DNA from: Methylococcaceae bacterium
GTDB lineage: Bacteria; Pseudomonadota; Gammaproteobacteria; Methylococcales; Methylomonadaceae
Length of the DNA stretch: 37,386 nucleotides
NCBI GenBank assembly: GCA_005772825.1
Contig: SXIP01000216.1
Span: forward strand, 1-37,386
Reading direction: 5' to 3'
The notes under the pieces were generated by a model. That model ran no database searches and was not told where the DNA came from. It was given only the letters and a program-made list of their open reading frames with translations. The position numbers and the translations under genes are program-made. Below, piece after piece: positions 22,831-32,118 of this stretch (positions are counted from its first letter, which is position 1; every line of letters begins with the position of its first letter).

Positions 22831-24459
22831 ATGAATAAGTTAGGCTCAGGTTTTTATTTTCCCGGTCATGATAAGGAGCATATCTTGCGACATACCGCCG
22901 AATCGCCTTATAACCCGGTTATCGTTCAAAGAACTGATCACCGTTACAGGCATTTGCTTGGCGGCATAGTCATTCCGTTGTTATTGACGTTAATGGACTG
23001 GCCGTTTCGGGAAATTCTCACATCCAGCAACATCCTGATGTTCTATCTCCTGGGTGTATTTTTTGTCGCTATCCGCTTTGGTTTCTGGCCGTCCATTCTG
23101 GCGTCATTAACCAACGCCGCCGCTTTTGCCTATTTCTTCGCTCCGCCGATTTTTTCTTTTGCCATCACCGACCCGGAAAACCTGGTCGGCTTGGCGGTCA
23201 CAATGGTAGTCGGTACGGTGACCAGCAAACTGGCGGAAAATGTCCGTCGGCAAGCGCTCGTGGCCGAACACAGGGAGCGGCGCGCATCGTCGCTGTATCG
23301 ATTGAGCAAGGCCTTGGCCGAAGCCCATCTGGAAACCGAGATTATCGAAATCGGTGTGCGTCACATCCATGCCGAATTCGGTGGACGAAACACCTTCTTG
23401 TTCCCTGATCGCAATGGCGCGTTGTGTTACCCCGATGCCGTCCCGCTGGAGATTTCTTTGCGTGGAGCCGACCTGGACGTGGCTCGACGGGCATTTAAGC
23501 ATGGACAGACAGCGGGCAATGAAACCGATACGCTATCCGGTGAGACGACCCTATACATACCCCTCAATGGTTCAACCGGCACGATCGGGGTTCTCGCGCT
23601 TGAACCCTCCGATTTACGTCAAATCTTCCTGCCGGAGCAACGGCAATTGCTGGACACCTATGTAAATCAGATCGTTCATACGCTGGAGAGGGCTAACGCG
23701 GCGGAACAGGCCAAGGAGGCGACCTTGAAAATGCAGGCCGAAACGCTGCGCAACTCACTCCTCAGCAGTATTTCCCATGATTTGAGAAACCCACTGGCGA
23801 CTATCATCGGTGCCGCCTGCACATTGGAAATGGACGAAGATCGGCTGGATGAAGGCAGCCGAAGAAAACTGGTGGCCGTGATCAGTGAGGAATCCCAACG
23901 CATGTCCGACCTGACCATCAAAATTCTAGAAATGGCGCGCTTGGAAGCCGGTGAAGTGGTACTCAACCGGCAATGGTACGCACCCGAGGAAATTATCGGT
24001 AGCGCCTTGCGCCGACTCGACAAAAAACTGGCAAACAGGCAGGTCAATATACAGATGGCAAACAATCTGGCCTTGATTCATATCGACGCCGTCCTGCTGC
24101 AACAAGTCATGGTTAACCTGCTGGACAATGCCGACAAATATTCTCCTGCCGGATTGCCCATCGATATTTCCGTGCAAACGACGCCGCTCGGTTTGTCGAT
24201 AACTGTCGCCGATAGAGGGCCGGGAATCCCCGAAGGCTTGCAGCATAAGGTTTTTGACAAATTTTTCCGTGTCAATGCGGAAAGCGCGCAAAGCGGTGTG
24301 GGTCTGGGGCTATCCATCTGTCGGGCTATCGTTGAAGCCCATGGCGGCGACATTCAGGCGACTAACCGTAGCGGTGGCGGCGCATTGCTGCAACTGCATT
24401 TGCCGATTCAGGATTATCCTCCCATTGTCGATCCGGAAGAAAAGGAGCCGATATTATGA
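22831..24459 (+). CDS. kdpD: KdpD-like sensor histidine kinase lacking the N-terminal KdpD/Usp domain
   Basis: A 542-residue membrane kinase. Four membrane segments in residues ~42-135 form a DUF4118-type module, followed by a GAF-like region (~150-290), a HisKA dimerisation domain with His316 in SSISHDLRNPLATI, and an ATPase domain with NLLDNADKYSP, DRGPGIP and SGVGLGLSIC. Canonical KdpD is ~890-900 residues because of an N-terminal turgor/Usp part that is absent here. The stop overlaps the next start (ATGA), so kinase and regulator are translated together. There is no kdpFABC operon beside it; instead nhaD and kup follow, which suggests a different potassium or sodium response. The pairing is solid; the signal and target genes are inferred. 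Confidence 0.85.
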   Translation: MNKLGSGFYFPGHDKEHILRHTAESPYNPVIVQRTDHRYRHLLGGIVIPLLLTLMDWPFREILTSSNILMFYLLGVFFVAIRFGFWPSILASLTNAAAFAYFFAPPIFSFAITDPENLVGLAVTMVVGTVTSKLAENVRRQALVAEHRERRASSLYRLSKALAEAHLETEIIEIGVRHIHAEFGGRNTFLFPDRNGALCYPDAVPLEISLRGADLDVARRAFKHGQTAGNETDTLSGETTLYIPLNGSTGTIGVLALEPSDLRQIFLPEQRQLLDTYVNQIVHTLERANAAEQAKEATLKMQAETLRNSLLSSISHDLRNPLATIIGAACTLEMDEDRLDEGSRRKLVAVISEESQRMSDLTIKILEMARLEAGEVVLNRQWYAPEEIIGSALRRLDKKLANRQVNIQMANNLALIHIDAVLLQQVMVNLLDNADKYSPAGLPIDISVQTTPLGLSITVADRGPGIPEGLQHKVFDKFFRVNAESAQSGVGLGLSICRAIVEAHGGDIQATNRSGGGALLQLHLPIQDYPPIVDPEEKEPIL

Positions 24460-25157
24460 AAGCCATGAGTCCCTTACTGCTGCTTATTGAAGATGATCCG
24501 CAATTTCAGAGGCTGCTGAGCACGACGTTGGAAACTCAGAATTACCGGGTGCTTGGCTTCACCAGCGGCCAGGAAGGCTTGATCGCAGCCCGCAACAGTC
24601 AGCCCAGTCTGGTCATTCTTGATCTGGGACTACCGGATATTGACGGACAAGAAGTCATCCGTCGCCTTCGCAAGTGGTCGGAGGTGCCCGTCATTGTGCT
24701 CTCGGCTCGTGATCAGGAAAGCGAAATTACCCAGGCGCTGGATAACGGCGCCGATGATTATCTCACCAAGCCCTTCAGTACGGCCGTACTTGCCTCGCGC
24801 ATCAAGGCCTTGCTCAGGCGCGTTGCCAAAGTACCCGGTGGCGCCCAGGAGATTTTCCAGGTCGGTGAATTGAAAATAGAGCTGACCCGACGCCGGGTTT
24901 TTGTAGGGACTCAGGAGGTTAGCCTGACACCCATCGAATTCAACTTGCTCTGCGTATTGGTGCGCCACGCCGGATTCGTCGTGACGCACCGGCAATTACT
25001 CGAAAAGGTCTGGGGGCCGTCTCATATTGAGCACAGCCATTACTTGCGAATTTACATGGGCCAACTGCGCCACAAGCTGGAAGCCGACCCGGCTCGCCCT
25101 CGATACCTGCTGACAGAAGCCGGTGTAGGTTACCGTCTGTATGAAGGGGAAAACTAA
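24456..25157 (+). CDS. kdpE: KdpE-like OmpR/PhoB-family response regulator
   Basis: A 233-residue two-domain regulator: acidic pocket IEDD at 11-14, phosphoacceptor Asp56 in VILDLGLPDIDG, the switch-region KPFS lysine, and a C-terminal winged helix ending in RYLLTEAGVGYRLYEGEN. It overlaps the kinase gene by four bases and is its obvious partner. KdpE normally activates kdpFABC under potassium limitation. Here the next gene, 83 bp downstream, is nhaD, making that gene and kup candidate targets. I saw no clear operator to support this. Confidence 0.85.
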   Translation: MKAMSPLLLLIEDDPQFQRLLSTTLETQNYRVLGFTSGQEGLIAARNSQPSLVILDLGLPDIDGQEVIRRLRKWSEVPVIVLSARDQESEITQALDNGADDYLTKPFSTAVLASRIKALLRRVAKVPGGAQEIFQVGELKIELTRRRVFVGTQEVSLTPIEFNLLCVLVRHAGFVVTHRQLLEKVWGPSHIEHSHYLRIYMGQLRHKLEADPARPRYLLTEAGVGYRLYEGEN

Positions 25158-25240
25158 ATGATCCGGTTTCACCGCTGTTTTCTAAAGCGCGGCCAGTTAC
25201 CCCTGCCGACATCTCGATAACATAATTATTCTGGAAACAA

Positions 25241-26689
25241 ATGAACTGCCATTTATTAAAGTTATTAACTTTCACGTCATTGCTACTGCCCCTTGCGGCA
25301 TTTGCCGGCGATGCGCCGGAACTGTTAAATACAGCCAAGCCGTTGAGCCTGACCCATCATGTCATCGGCTATCTTTCCATAGCCGTTACCGTTTTGGCCT
25401 ACGTAGCGGCGATGTCGGAAGACATCATCGAACTGCGCAAATCCAAACCGATGGTGTTGGGTTCGGCGGTGGTGTGGTTTGCGATCTGTATTTACTATGC
25501 CTTGCACGGGGAAGCCAAAGTTGCCGCAGTCGCCTTTGAAAGCAACCTGCTGGCTTATGTCGAATTGCTGTTGTTTATCCTGGTGTCGATGACCTACCTG
25601 AATGCGATGGAGGAACGCGGTGTGTTCGATGGCCTCAGGATCTGGCTGCTAAGCCGGCAATACAGCTACCGGCAATTGTTCTGGATTACCGGCGTACTTG
25701 CCTTCCTGCTTTCCACCGTTATCAGCGGTATGGCGGTCGGCCTTTTAATGGGCACTGTGGCGGCGGCAGTTGGCAAATACAAGAAAGAATTCGTCGCCCT
25801 GGCTTGCGTCAATATCGTCGTGGCGACCAATGCCGGCGGTTCGGTCAGTCCTTTGGGCGGTATTTCGACCCTGTTCGTCTGGCAACACAAAATACTGCCT
25901 TTTCATGAGTTTTTCTCATTGGGGCTGCCCTGCCTGGTCAATTTCTTCGTACCTGCCGTCGTCATGCATTTTTTTGTTCCCAAAGAAACCCCGAACCCTT
26001 CAACCAGCACCGTTTGGCTTCGCCGCGGCAGCAAACGGGTTATATTCCTCTTCATCGTGACTCTCAGCATCACTGTCTGGTCCAACGTCGTATTGGAACT
26101 GCCGCCTGCCGCAGGCATGATGGCAGGCCTCGGCTTATTACAGTTTTTCTGTTTTTACCTGACCAAGACGGCACAAGAAGTCAAAAGCGACTTTGCCCAT
26201 GTTTACAAGCTTTTCGGAGTGGAAGCGCCGGTCGATAACAGGAAACAGGATTTTGATGTCTTCAAGAATGTCGGCAATGTGGAATGGGATACCTTGCTGT
26301 TTTTTTACGGCGCGATGATGATCATTGGCGCTCTCGGCTTCATCGGCTATCTGGACGCCATTGCCCATTTCCTGTTCGGCCAGATCAGCCCCACGCTTGC
26401 GAATATCATGATCGGCCTGTCATCGGCGTTTATCGATAACGGCACCTTAATGTTTGCTGTATTAAGCATGCATCCAGACCTGCCGCCCGGTCAATGGCTG
26501 TTGCTGACCTTAACCCTCGGTGTCGGCGGCAGTCTGCTGGCGATCGGATCGGCGCCCGGCGTCGCCTTGCTCGGCCAGATCAAGGAAGGCTATACTTTCG
26601 CATTTCACATGCGTTGGCTGCCTGTTATTCTATTAGGCTATTTCGCCAGCATCGCCGTGCATTTCTGGATAAACGCCCGCTATTTTTAA
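25241..26689 (+). CDS. nhaD: NhaD-family Na+/H+ antiporter
   Basis: A 482-residue inner-membrane protein with an N-terminal signal-like segment (residues ~5-22, ending AAFAGDA) and about eleven further hydrophobic helices. The conserved NAGGSVSPLGG beginning at Asn197 and the FIDNGTLMFA and GSAPGVALLG motifs late in the protein match the NhaD branch of the ion-transporter superfamily. NhaD expels sodium (and lithium) in exchange for protons, mostly at alkaline pH and high salt. It follows the kdpDE-like pair in the same direction and precedes kup, making a small alkali-cation block. The length is normal for the family. Confidence 0.88.
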   Translation: MNCHLLKLLTFTSLLLPLAAFAGDAPELLNTAKPLSLTHHVIGYLSIAVTVLAYVAAMSEDIIELRKSKPMVLGSAVVWFAICIYYALHGEAKVAAVAFESNLLAYVELLLFILVSMTYLNAMEERGVFDGLRIWLLSRQYSYRQLFWITGVLAFLLSTVISGMAVGLLMGTVAAAVGKYKKEFVALACVNIVVATNAGGSVSPLGGISTLFVWQHKILPFHEFFSLGLPCLVNFFVPAVVMHFFVPKETPNPSTSTVWLRRGSKRVIFLFIVTLSITVWSNVVLELPPAAGMMAGLGLLQFFCFYLTKTAQEVKSDFAHVYKLFGVEAPVDNRKQDFDVFKNVGNVEWDTLLFFYGAMMIIGALGFIGYLDAIAHFLFGQISPTLANIMIGLSSAFIDNGTLMFAVLSMHPDLPPGQWLLLTLTLGVGGSLLAIGSAPGVALLGQIKEGYTFAFHMRWLPVILLGYFASIAVHFWINARYF

Positions 26690-26717
26690 GCCCTTCAGTC
26701 AAATACCCGCCTGCAAT

Positions 26718-26749
26718 CGGTGTTTTCTTGAGATAATAAGCAAACACCG
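26718..26749 (+). terminator. Stem-loop after nhaD, weak terminator candidate
   Basis: CGGTGTTT (26718-26725) pairs with AAACACCG (26742-26749) around a 16-base loop. No T-run follows, so it is at best a weak or factor-assisted terminator, or an mRNA-stability hairpin between nhaD and kup. Confidence 0.3.
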
Positions 26750-26820
26750 CTGCTAATCTTACGCACTCATGCCTTAGGATTTTCTTAAATATTTATTCAG
26801 TGTCGGATTAATTACCTAAA

Positions 26821-28704
26821 ATGTCCTCAAATTCTCAAACTCAATCCAAAGAACAATTGGCAGGTTTAGCGCTGGGCGCTATCGGCGTGGTCTTCGGCGA
26901 CATCGGCACCAGTCCCTTGTATGCGCTTAAGGAAGTATTTCACGGCGGCATAAGCATTGATAAAACCCATGTGCTGGGTGTGTTGTCGTTGATTTCCTGG
27001 TCATTGACATTGGTGGTAACGGTCAAATACGCGATTTTTATCATGCGCGCCGATAACAAGGGCGAAGGCGGTATTATCGCGTTAATGGCGCTGGCGCTGC
27101 AGGGTTCTAAAGACAATCCGAAAAGAATGGCTTTTATTGTCACTATCGGCTTGCTGGGTGCCTCGCTCTTTTACGGCGACAGCATCATCACCCCGGCAAT
27201 CTCGGTGCTCAGTGCCGTTGAGGGTTTGCAAATCATCGCCCCGTCATTGGCCGATTATGTATTGCCGATTACCGTTGCTGTGCTGGGCGGACTGTTTATT
27301 ATTCAGGCAAAAGGCACCGGCAAGGTCGGTAAGATCTTTTCGCCGGTCATGTGCTTCTGGTTTGCTTTGCTTGCCGTGCTGGGCGTGATTAATATCATCC
27401 ATGAACCGGGCGTGTTGATGGCCCTTAACCCATATTACGCGGTGCATTTGCTGGTGGAATTGGGCTGGCACGGCTTTTTGATTATGGGTTCCGTGGTGCT
27501 GGCGATCACCGGCGCGGAAGCGTTATATGCCGATATGGGGCACTTCGGCCTGAAACCGATCCGTTACGCCTGGTTCAGTTTCGTATTTCCGGCGCTGTTA
27601 CTGAACTATTTCGGCCAAGGCGCGCTGTTGATCAGCCACCCCGAAGCGATACAAAACCCTTTCTATTTACTGGCGCCGACCTGGGCGCTGTACCCTTTGC
27701 TGATTCTATCCACGATGGCGACCGTGATCGCCTCTCAGGCAGTAATTTCCGGCGCCTTTTCAGTCACCCGGCAAGCCATACAACTGGGTTACTGTCCGCG
27801 CATGAATGTTCTGCATACCTCCGGTGATGAAATGGGACAAGTCTATGTGCCCGCCGTCAATTGGCTGTTGATGAGCCTGGTTTTCGTACTTGTACTCAGT
27901 TTTCAATCCTCTTCGGCATTGGCGTCGGCTTACGGTATTGCGGTGACCGGTACGATGATTGTTGACACAGTGTTGGCCTTCATCATTATCCAGGCGTTAT
28001 GGAAATGGACAAAAGCCACCAGCATTACCTTCCTGTCGACGTTTTTATTTGTAGACCTGCTGTTTTTTTCTTCCAACAGCCTGAAAATACCGACCGGCGG
28101 CTGGCTGCCCCTGGTGGTTGCAACGGTCCTGTTTCTGATATTGACGACCTGGATTAAGGGGCGAAAGCTGCTGTCAGCCTATATGGATGAGAGAAGAACC
28201 TTATTCGAGGACCTGGAAGAGAAAATAAACGGTAAATTGGCGAAGGTGCCGGGTACGGCGATTTATTTGACTCGAAGCTTGCACGGTGTGCCTCAGGTGC
28301 TGTTGCACAACCTTGAACATAACCATGTCTTGCATGAACGCATTATTGTATTGACCATTGTTACGACCAACGACCCTTACGTTGACGAAGCGCACCAGGT
28401 CAAAATCAGGACTTTCGGAAAAAACCAAAGTTTTTACCGGGTGAAACTGTATTACGGCTTCAAGCAAAACGCGGACGTGCGCCGCGCATTGCAACTCTGT
28501 GTAAAGGAAGGCCTGGATATTGATCCCAAAAGCGCCTCTTTTTTCATCGGTAGCGAGAAGGTGTCTTTTCGTAACAAAAGTCCAATGCCGAAATGGCGCA
28601 GGGGCTTGTTCAGGTTTTTATTCCATAATTCGTCCAGCGCCATTGAGTTTTTTAAAATCCCTGTCGATCGGGTCGTGGAGCTCGGCATTCGTATCGAGTT
28701 GTAA
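26821..28704 (+). CDS. kup: Kup low-affinity potassium transporter
   Basis: A 627-residue Kup/HAK/KT family K+:H+ symporter, close in length to E. coli Kup (622). The N-terminal family signature ALGAIGVVFGDIGTSPLYALKE lies at ~17-38, and further marks are GEGGIIALMAL, GDSIITPAISVLSAVEG, GAEALYADMGHFG and YFGQGALLI. Twelve hydrophobic helices occupy roughly the first 450 residues, followed by a ~170-residue cytosolic tail. It imports potassium using the proton gradient, important in acid or osmotic stress. No strong Shine-Dalgarno sequence precedes the ATG. The gene follows nhaD after 131 bp. Confidence 0.92.
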   Translation: MSSNSQTQSKEQLAGLALGAIGVVFGDIGTSPLYALKEVFHGGISIDKTHVLGVLSLISWSLTLVVTVKYAIFIMRADNKGEGGIIALMALALQGSKDNPKRMAFIVTIGLLGASLFYGDSIITPAISVLSAVEGLQIIAPSLADYVLPITVAVLGGLFIIQAKGTGKVGKIFSPVMCFWFALLAVLGVINIIHEPGVLMALNPYYAVHLLVELGWHGFLIMGSVVLAITGAEALYADMGHFGLKPIRYAWFSFVFPALLLNYFGQGALLISHPEAIQNPFYLLAPTWALYPLLILSTMATVIASQAVISGAFSVTRQAIQLGYCPRMNVLHTSGDEMGQVYVPAVNWLLMSLVFVLVLSFQSSSALASAYGIAVTGTMIVDTVLAFIIIQALWKWTKATSITFLSTFLFVDLLFFSSNSLKIPTGGWLPLVVATVLFLILTTWIKGRKLLSAYMDERRTLFEDLEEKINGKLAKVPGTAIYLTRSLHGVPQVLLHNLEHNHVLHERIIVLTIVTTNDPYVDEAHQVKIRTFGKNQSFYRVKLYYGFKQNADVRRALQLCVKEGLDIDPKSASFFIGSEKVSFRNKSPMPKWRRGLFRFLFHNSSSAIEFFKIPVDRVVELGIRIEL

Positions 28705-28737
28705 TTGAAACGCCTTTTCAGCCGGGTATTCGACTCA

Positions 28738-29036
28738 GCTCGTTCCCAAGCTCCAGCTTGGGAATGCGGTCTTGGAAGCTCCAGCTTCCAGAATTGTCGA
28801 AACTGGAGCTTCTAGGACTTGGGTTCTCAAGCGGAACTCTCATCGTTATATACAAGTCGGTTCAAGACTTGAAAGTAGGCCGGAATAAGCATGCCCGGCG
28901 TCAGCAAGGGCGTGTGTTTCCGGCATTACGTGGCTTCGAAGCGCCGGAAACGTCTGTCCTGCGCTAATGCGCGGACAGACTTATTCCGGCCTACGTCGAG
29001 TTGTGTATAACGATGAGAGCTGAACTTGGTAACCAG
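28738..29036 (+). repeat. REP/BIME unit R6 split by a palindromic element
   Basis: The left part 28738-28834 has the usual CGTTCCCAAGCTCCAGCTTG start and central GCTCCAGCTTCCAGAATTG, then breaks off inside the right-hand palindrome. The missing end (GAACTTGGTAACCAGTGAG) resumes at 29022. The 28705-29279 gap holds nothing else coding that I can support. Confidence 0.75.
28837..29019. mobile_element. ~183-bp palindromic MITE-like element nested in REP R6
   Basis: The ends CTCTCATCGTTATATACA (28837-28854) and TGTGTATAACGATGAGAG (29002-29019) are inverted repeats with one mismatch. Inner inverted arms are GTAGGCCGGAATAAG and CTTATTCCGGCCTAC. The target duplication is uncertain (GAAC on both sides at best). 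It is non-coding. Confidence 0.6.
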
Positions 29037-29267
29037 TGAGAGGGGGACTGAGTAGTTACTGTTGAGGAATTAAAGTTAAATAACCTGGACAAGTTGTTCA
29101 TTCGCCATGATGGTGTGGTTGTTGAAGTTATTTTATTTTCATTCCTAAAACAGGCAACAGCCCACCCAACACGCAACATTACAAAATCGTAATGTTTTGG
29201 CAGTCTTCCTGCAATGTCATCCGCGTTATCCTGTTTCTGAAATCAGGTACTTCCGCCTGATAGCCAT

Positions 29268-29272
29268 GAGGA
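29268..29272 (+). promoter_or_regulatory. Ribosome binding site of the PepSY gene
   Basis: GAGGA seven bases before the ATG at 29280 supports that start, which also begins a good signal peptide. Confidence 0.55.
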
Positions 29273-29279
29273 TCAAAAA

Positions 29280-29648
29280 ATGAACATTAAACACAGCAAA
29301 ACATTACCCGTCTTATTGATAACCATTATGATGGTCGGCGCGGCTGTTAACCTCGCGCAAGCCGATGATTCCAAGGAAAAGGACGCCAAAGAAATACTGC
29401 TTTTTAACCAGGCCAAAATCACTTTATCCGAAGCAATCGAAGCGGCGCAACAAAAAACCGGAGGCAAGGCCATTGAGGCTGAAGTGGACGATGAAGCCGG
29501 CACTATCCAGTTCGAAGTTGAAGTTATCAAAGACGGCAAGGTTCATGAAGTCAAAGTCGACGGCATAAGCGGCAAAGTCCTTAAAGTCGCACTGGCCGAT
29601 GAAGCGGCTGAAGACGATGAAAAGGATACGGAAAACGAGAAAGATTAA
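29280..29648 (+). CDS. Periplasmic PepSY-domain protein
   Basis: A 122-residue secreted protein. Residues 1-28 form a signal peptide (positive start, LPVLLITIMMVGAAVNL core, probable cleavage after AQA). Residues ~44-108 match a PepSY domain: ITLSEAIEAAQQKTGGKAIE, a beta hairpin, and VHEVKVDGISGKVLK. The last ~15 residues are almost all acidic. PepSY proteins bind or inhibit peptidases or act as periplasmic partners of two-component kinases. The gene sits just upstream of a response regulator and kinase in the same direction, a common arrangement in which the PepSY product is either the sensed partner or the controlled gene. Confidence 0.8.
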   Translation: MNIKHSKTLPVLLITIMMVGAAVNLAQADDSKEKDAKEILLFNQAKITLSEAIEAAQQKTGGKAIEAEVDDEAGTIQFEVEVIKDGKVHEVKVDGISGKVLKVALADEAAEDDEKDTENEKD

Positions 29649-29688
29649 CTTCAATTGAGGGGGAATGCCTTGGCATACGAAAGACACA

Positions 29689-30366
29689 ATGAAAATTTTG
29701 CTTATTGAAGATGACAGGCAAACCCGGGATTATGTCTCAGCCGGCCTGAAAGAAACGGGCCATACGGTTGATTCGGCCAAGGACGGCTATGAAGGCCTGC
29801 TGTCGGCCAAAGAAGGCAATTATGATTTGTTGGTTGTCGACAGGATGCTACCTCACCTGGATGGCCTGACCCTGGTAAAAACCTTGCGTAGCGCCGGCGC
29901 TCATGTTCCGGTGCTGTTCTTGACCACCATGAGCGGCATTGATGACAGGGTTGAAGGTCTCAATGCGGGCGGCGACGACTACCTGGTCAAACCGTTCGCA
30001 TTCAGTGAACTTGACGCCCGGATAAACGCGCTGCTGCGCAGGCCGCGGAGCATCCTGGAGCAGAAAGCATTGCAGGTCGCTGACCTTGAAATCGATCTGC
30101 TGAAAAGAACGGTCAAGCGTGGCGGTCAGCTTATCGACCTGCAACCCACCGAGTTCCGCCTGCTTGACTACTTGGTCCGACACGCGGGGCAAGTCGTTAC
30201 TCGTACCATGCTACTGGAAAACGTATGGGATTTTCATTTTGATCCCAAAACCAATATTGTCGAAACCCATATCAGTCGCTTGCGCGGCAAGCTGAATGCC
30301 GGGAACAAAACCGATCTTATTCAAACGATTCGCGGCGCAGGTTATATGATCGATGAAATTGCCTAG
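29689..30366 (+). CDS. OmpR/QseB-type response regulator
   Basis: A 225-residue regulator beginning MKILLIEDDRQTRDYV, with phosphoacceptor Asp51 in LLVVDRMLPHLDG, the KPFAFSELDAR switch block, and a winged-helix C-terminus containing LLENVWDFHFDPKTNIVETHISRLR and RGAGYMI. I chose ATG 29689, which gives the family-standard N-terminus. The frame also has an ATG at 29665, but that adds eight atypical residues and its GAGGGGG lies too close. It overlaps the kinase gene by 14 bases. The partner kinase and PepSY gene suggest an envelope-stress or metal/peptide-sensing circuit, but the ligand cannot be read. Confidence 0.85.
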   Translation: MKILLIEDDRQTRDYVSAGLKETGHTVDSAKDGYEGLLSAKEGNYDLLVVDRMLPHLDGLTLVKTLRSAGAHVPVLFLTTMSGIDDRVEGLNAGGDDYLVKPFAFSELDARINALLRRPRSILEQKALQVADLEIDLLKRTVKRGGQLIDLQPTEFRLLDYLVRHAGQVVTRTMLLENVWDFHFDPKTNIVETHISRLRGKLNAGNKTDLIQTIRGAGYMIDEIA

Positions 30367-31720
30367 TCTGGTTCATAACATCAGCTTTAAACTCTCGGCT
30401 TTATATCTGGGCCTTTTCTTGGTTTCATTCCTGGTAGTCGGCGAAACGGTTTATTGGTTGACCTATCATACGCTGGAGCAACAACTTAAGAACACTATCG
30501 AGATTGAAGCAAATCGGCTGAAAGCCGAATATGATTCCGACGACATCGACGAACTGAAAGACGAGATCGACGAAGTAAGTGACAGCCGCTCGCCCGGCTT
30601 TTTTGAATACGGGCTTATCGATCGGAACGGCAATTTAATTGCCGGAAATCTCGCTCAATTTCAAGCCGCCGAAGGCTGGCAAACCGTGATCCGGGAACCT
30701 TCAGTCAATACCCCCGAACCGAACGCCGGAGAATTTCTCCGCGTCAGGGTCATGGCGCTGCCCGATCAGCTTTGGCTGGCTGTAGGCCGCAATAGCGATA
30801 CCGTCGAGAATGCCGGCAACGCCATTATCAAAGCTTTTATAGAAGGCTTCATGCTGATTATTTTTCTGGGCATGATCGGCGGCTTTTATATCAGCCGTAC
30901 TTTTCTCAAAAAAATCCAGCGTATCACCACATCAACCGAGATGATTATTGCCGGTGACCTGAAACACCGCCTCCCGGTTTCAAAAAGCCGGGATGAACTG
31001 GACAGGCTCGCCATCCTGTTGAACCTGATGTTGGATAAAATCGGCGCGTTGATTGAGAATGTTCAACAAGTCTCCAGCGATATTGCCCATGATTTGCGCA
31101 CCCCCATCAGCCACCTTAAATTCAGGCTTGAGTATGCCGTTAAAAGGCCGCTTTCAGAAGAGCAGTACAAAGAACGGATTGGTTTCGCCATTGACGAGGT
31201 CGATACGATTCTCGACACTTTTTCCGCTATGCTGAGAATTTCTCAGATTGAATCCGGTTCCCGCCGGAGCGGTTTTAAAACCGTCAACCTCAGCCACATT
31301 ATTGCTTCCGTCACCGAAGCGCTTTATCCGGTAGCGGAAGAGCAAGGCAAAAAAATCCACTCATCCATTGAAAGGGATGTAACGATTATCGGTGATAAAG
31401 AACTGCTCACACAATTGGCCTTTAACCTGCTGGAAAACGCTATCGTGCATACGCCGGAACAGACACCGATCCATGTCGGCCTGCAATCATCCGGCAATCG
31501 GATCGACCTTATCATCGCCGACCACGGACCCGGCATTGCCGAAGAGCATCGTCAAAAAGTATTCCAGCGTTTTTTCCGGCTTGAAAAGAGCCGTTCCACA
31601 CCCGGTAACGGACTCGGCCTTAGCATCGTGGCCGCCATAGCCAATCTTCATGAAGGAACGCTTACGCTGCTGGATAACAAACCGGGGCTTAAAGTGGTGT
31701 TCAGTTTGTCGAGCAAATGA
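30353..31720 (+). CDS. Two-component sensor histidine kinase (HAMP-HisKA-HATPase)
   Basis: A 455-residue inner-membrane kinase with membrane segments at ~16-38 and ~162-183, a ~125-residue periplasmic sensor carrying an acidic DDIDELKDEIDEV stretch, a HAMP linker, and HisKA with His246 in SSDIAHDLRTPISHLK. The ATPase part shows NLLENAIVHTP, DHGPGIAEE and GNGLGLSIVAA. It overlaps the regulator's end by 14 bases, so the pair is translationally coupled. The acidic periplasmic loop would suit sensing of a cation or cationic peptide; this is inference. Confidence 0.87.
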   Translation: MKLPSLVHNISFKLSALYLGLFLVSFLVVGETVYWLTYHTLEQQLKNTIEIEANRLKAEYDSDDIDELKDEIDEVSDSRSPGFFEYGLIDRNGNLIAGNLAQFQAAEGWQTVIREPSVNTPEPNAGEFLRVRVMALPDQLWLAVGRNSDTVENAGNAIIKAFIEGFMLIIFLGMIGGFYISRTFLKKIQRITTSTEMIIAGDLKHRLPVSKSRDELDRLAILLNLMLDKIGALIENVQQVSSDIAHDLRTPISHLKFRLEYAVKRPLSEEQYKERIGFAIDEVDTILDTFSAMLRISQIESGSRRSGFKTVNLSHIIASVTEALYPVAEEQGKKIHSSIERDVTIIGDKELLTQLAFNLLENAIVHTPEQTPIHVGLQSSGNRIDLIIADHGPGIAEEHRQKVFQRFFRLEKSRSTPGNGLGLSIVAAIANLHEGTLTLLDNKPGLKVVFSLSSK

Positions 31721-31795
31721 ATATCTGCTATTGCAGTTTTATCCAGGTATTATTTTACTGCCATTATGCTATGAATATGTATTAAAAATCAAAAA

Positions 31796-31905
31796 GATAC
31801 TTGTCGTTACCACGCTCCAGCGTGCCCTCTGGGGCATAAATGGGAATGCCGTGAAAGACGCTCCCGCGTCGCGAAATATAAAATAGAGTTCCCACCCCAT
31901 CGGTG
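31796..31905 (+). repeat. Diverged REP-like repeat (CACGCTCCAGCGTG type)
   Basis: CGTTACCACGCTCCAGCGTG, GGGAATGCCG, GACGCTCCCGCGTCGCG and GAGTTCCCACCCC form decayed palindromes of a second REP-like family, based on CACGCT..AGCGTG instead of AAGCTCCAGCTT. The remainder of the 31721-32118 gap shows no gene. Confidence 0.45.
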
Positions 31906-32118
31906 TTTTTGCAACAGTCGCTGCTCTACAGACAGGTAAATAATAAAACGTGACGATGTTGGCAATTCAACAAAACAAATTCTACGTGCTTCTTCAGTTG
32001 ACCGGCTTGTTGACTATACTTGAGCCATTTTTTAAATGCAGCCCTGTGTCACAAATTACCACTATAAAATGCTGGTATATTAGGTCCATCGCCTGCCACT
32101 GTATCAGGATTTTCTTTA

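Noticed and set aside
22831-25157. Complete canonical kdp locus
   Set aside because: No kdpF, A, B or C gene is present and the kinase lacks the N-terminal KdpD domain.
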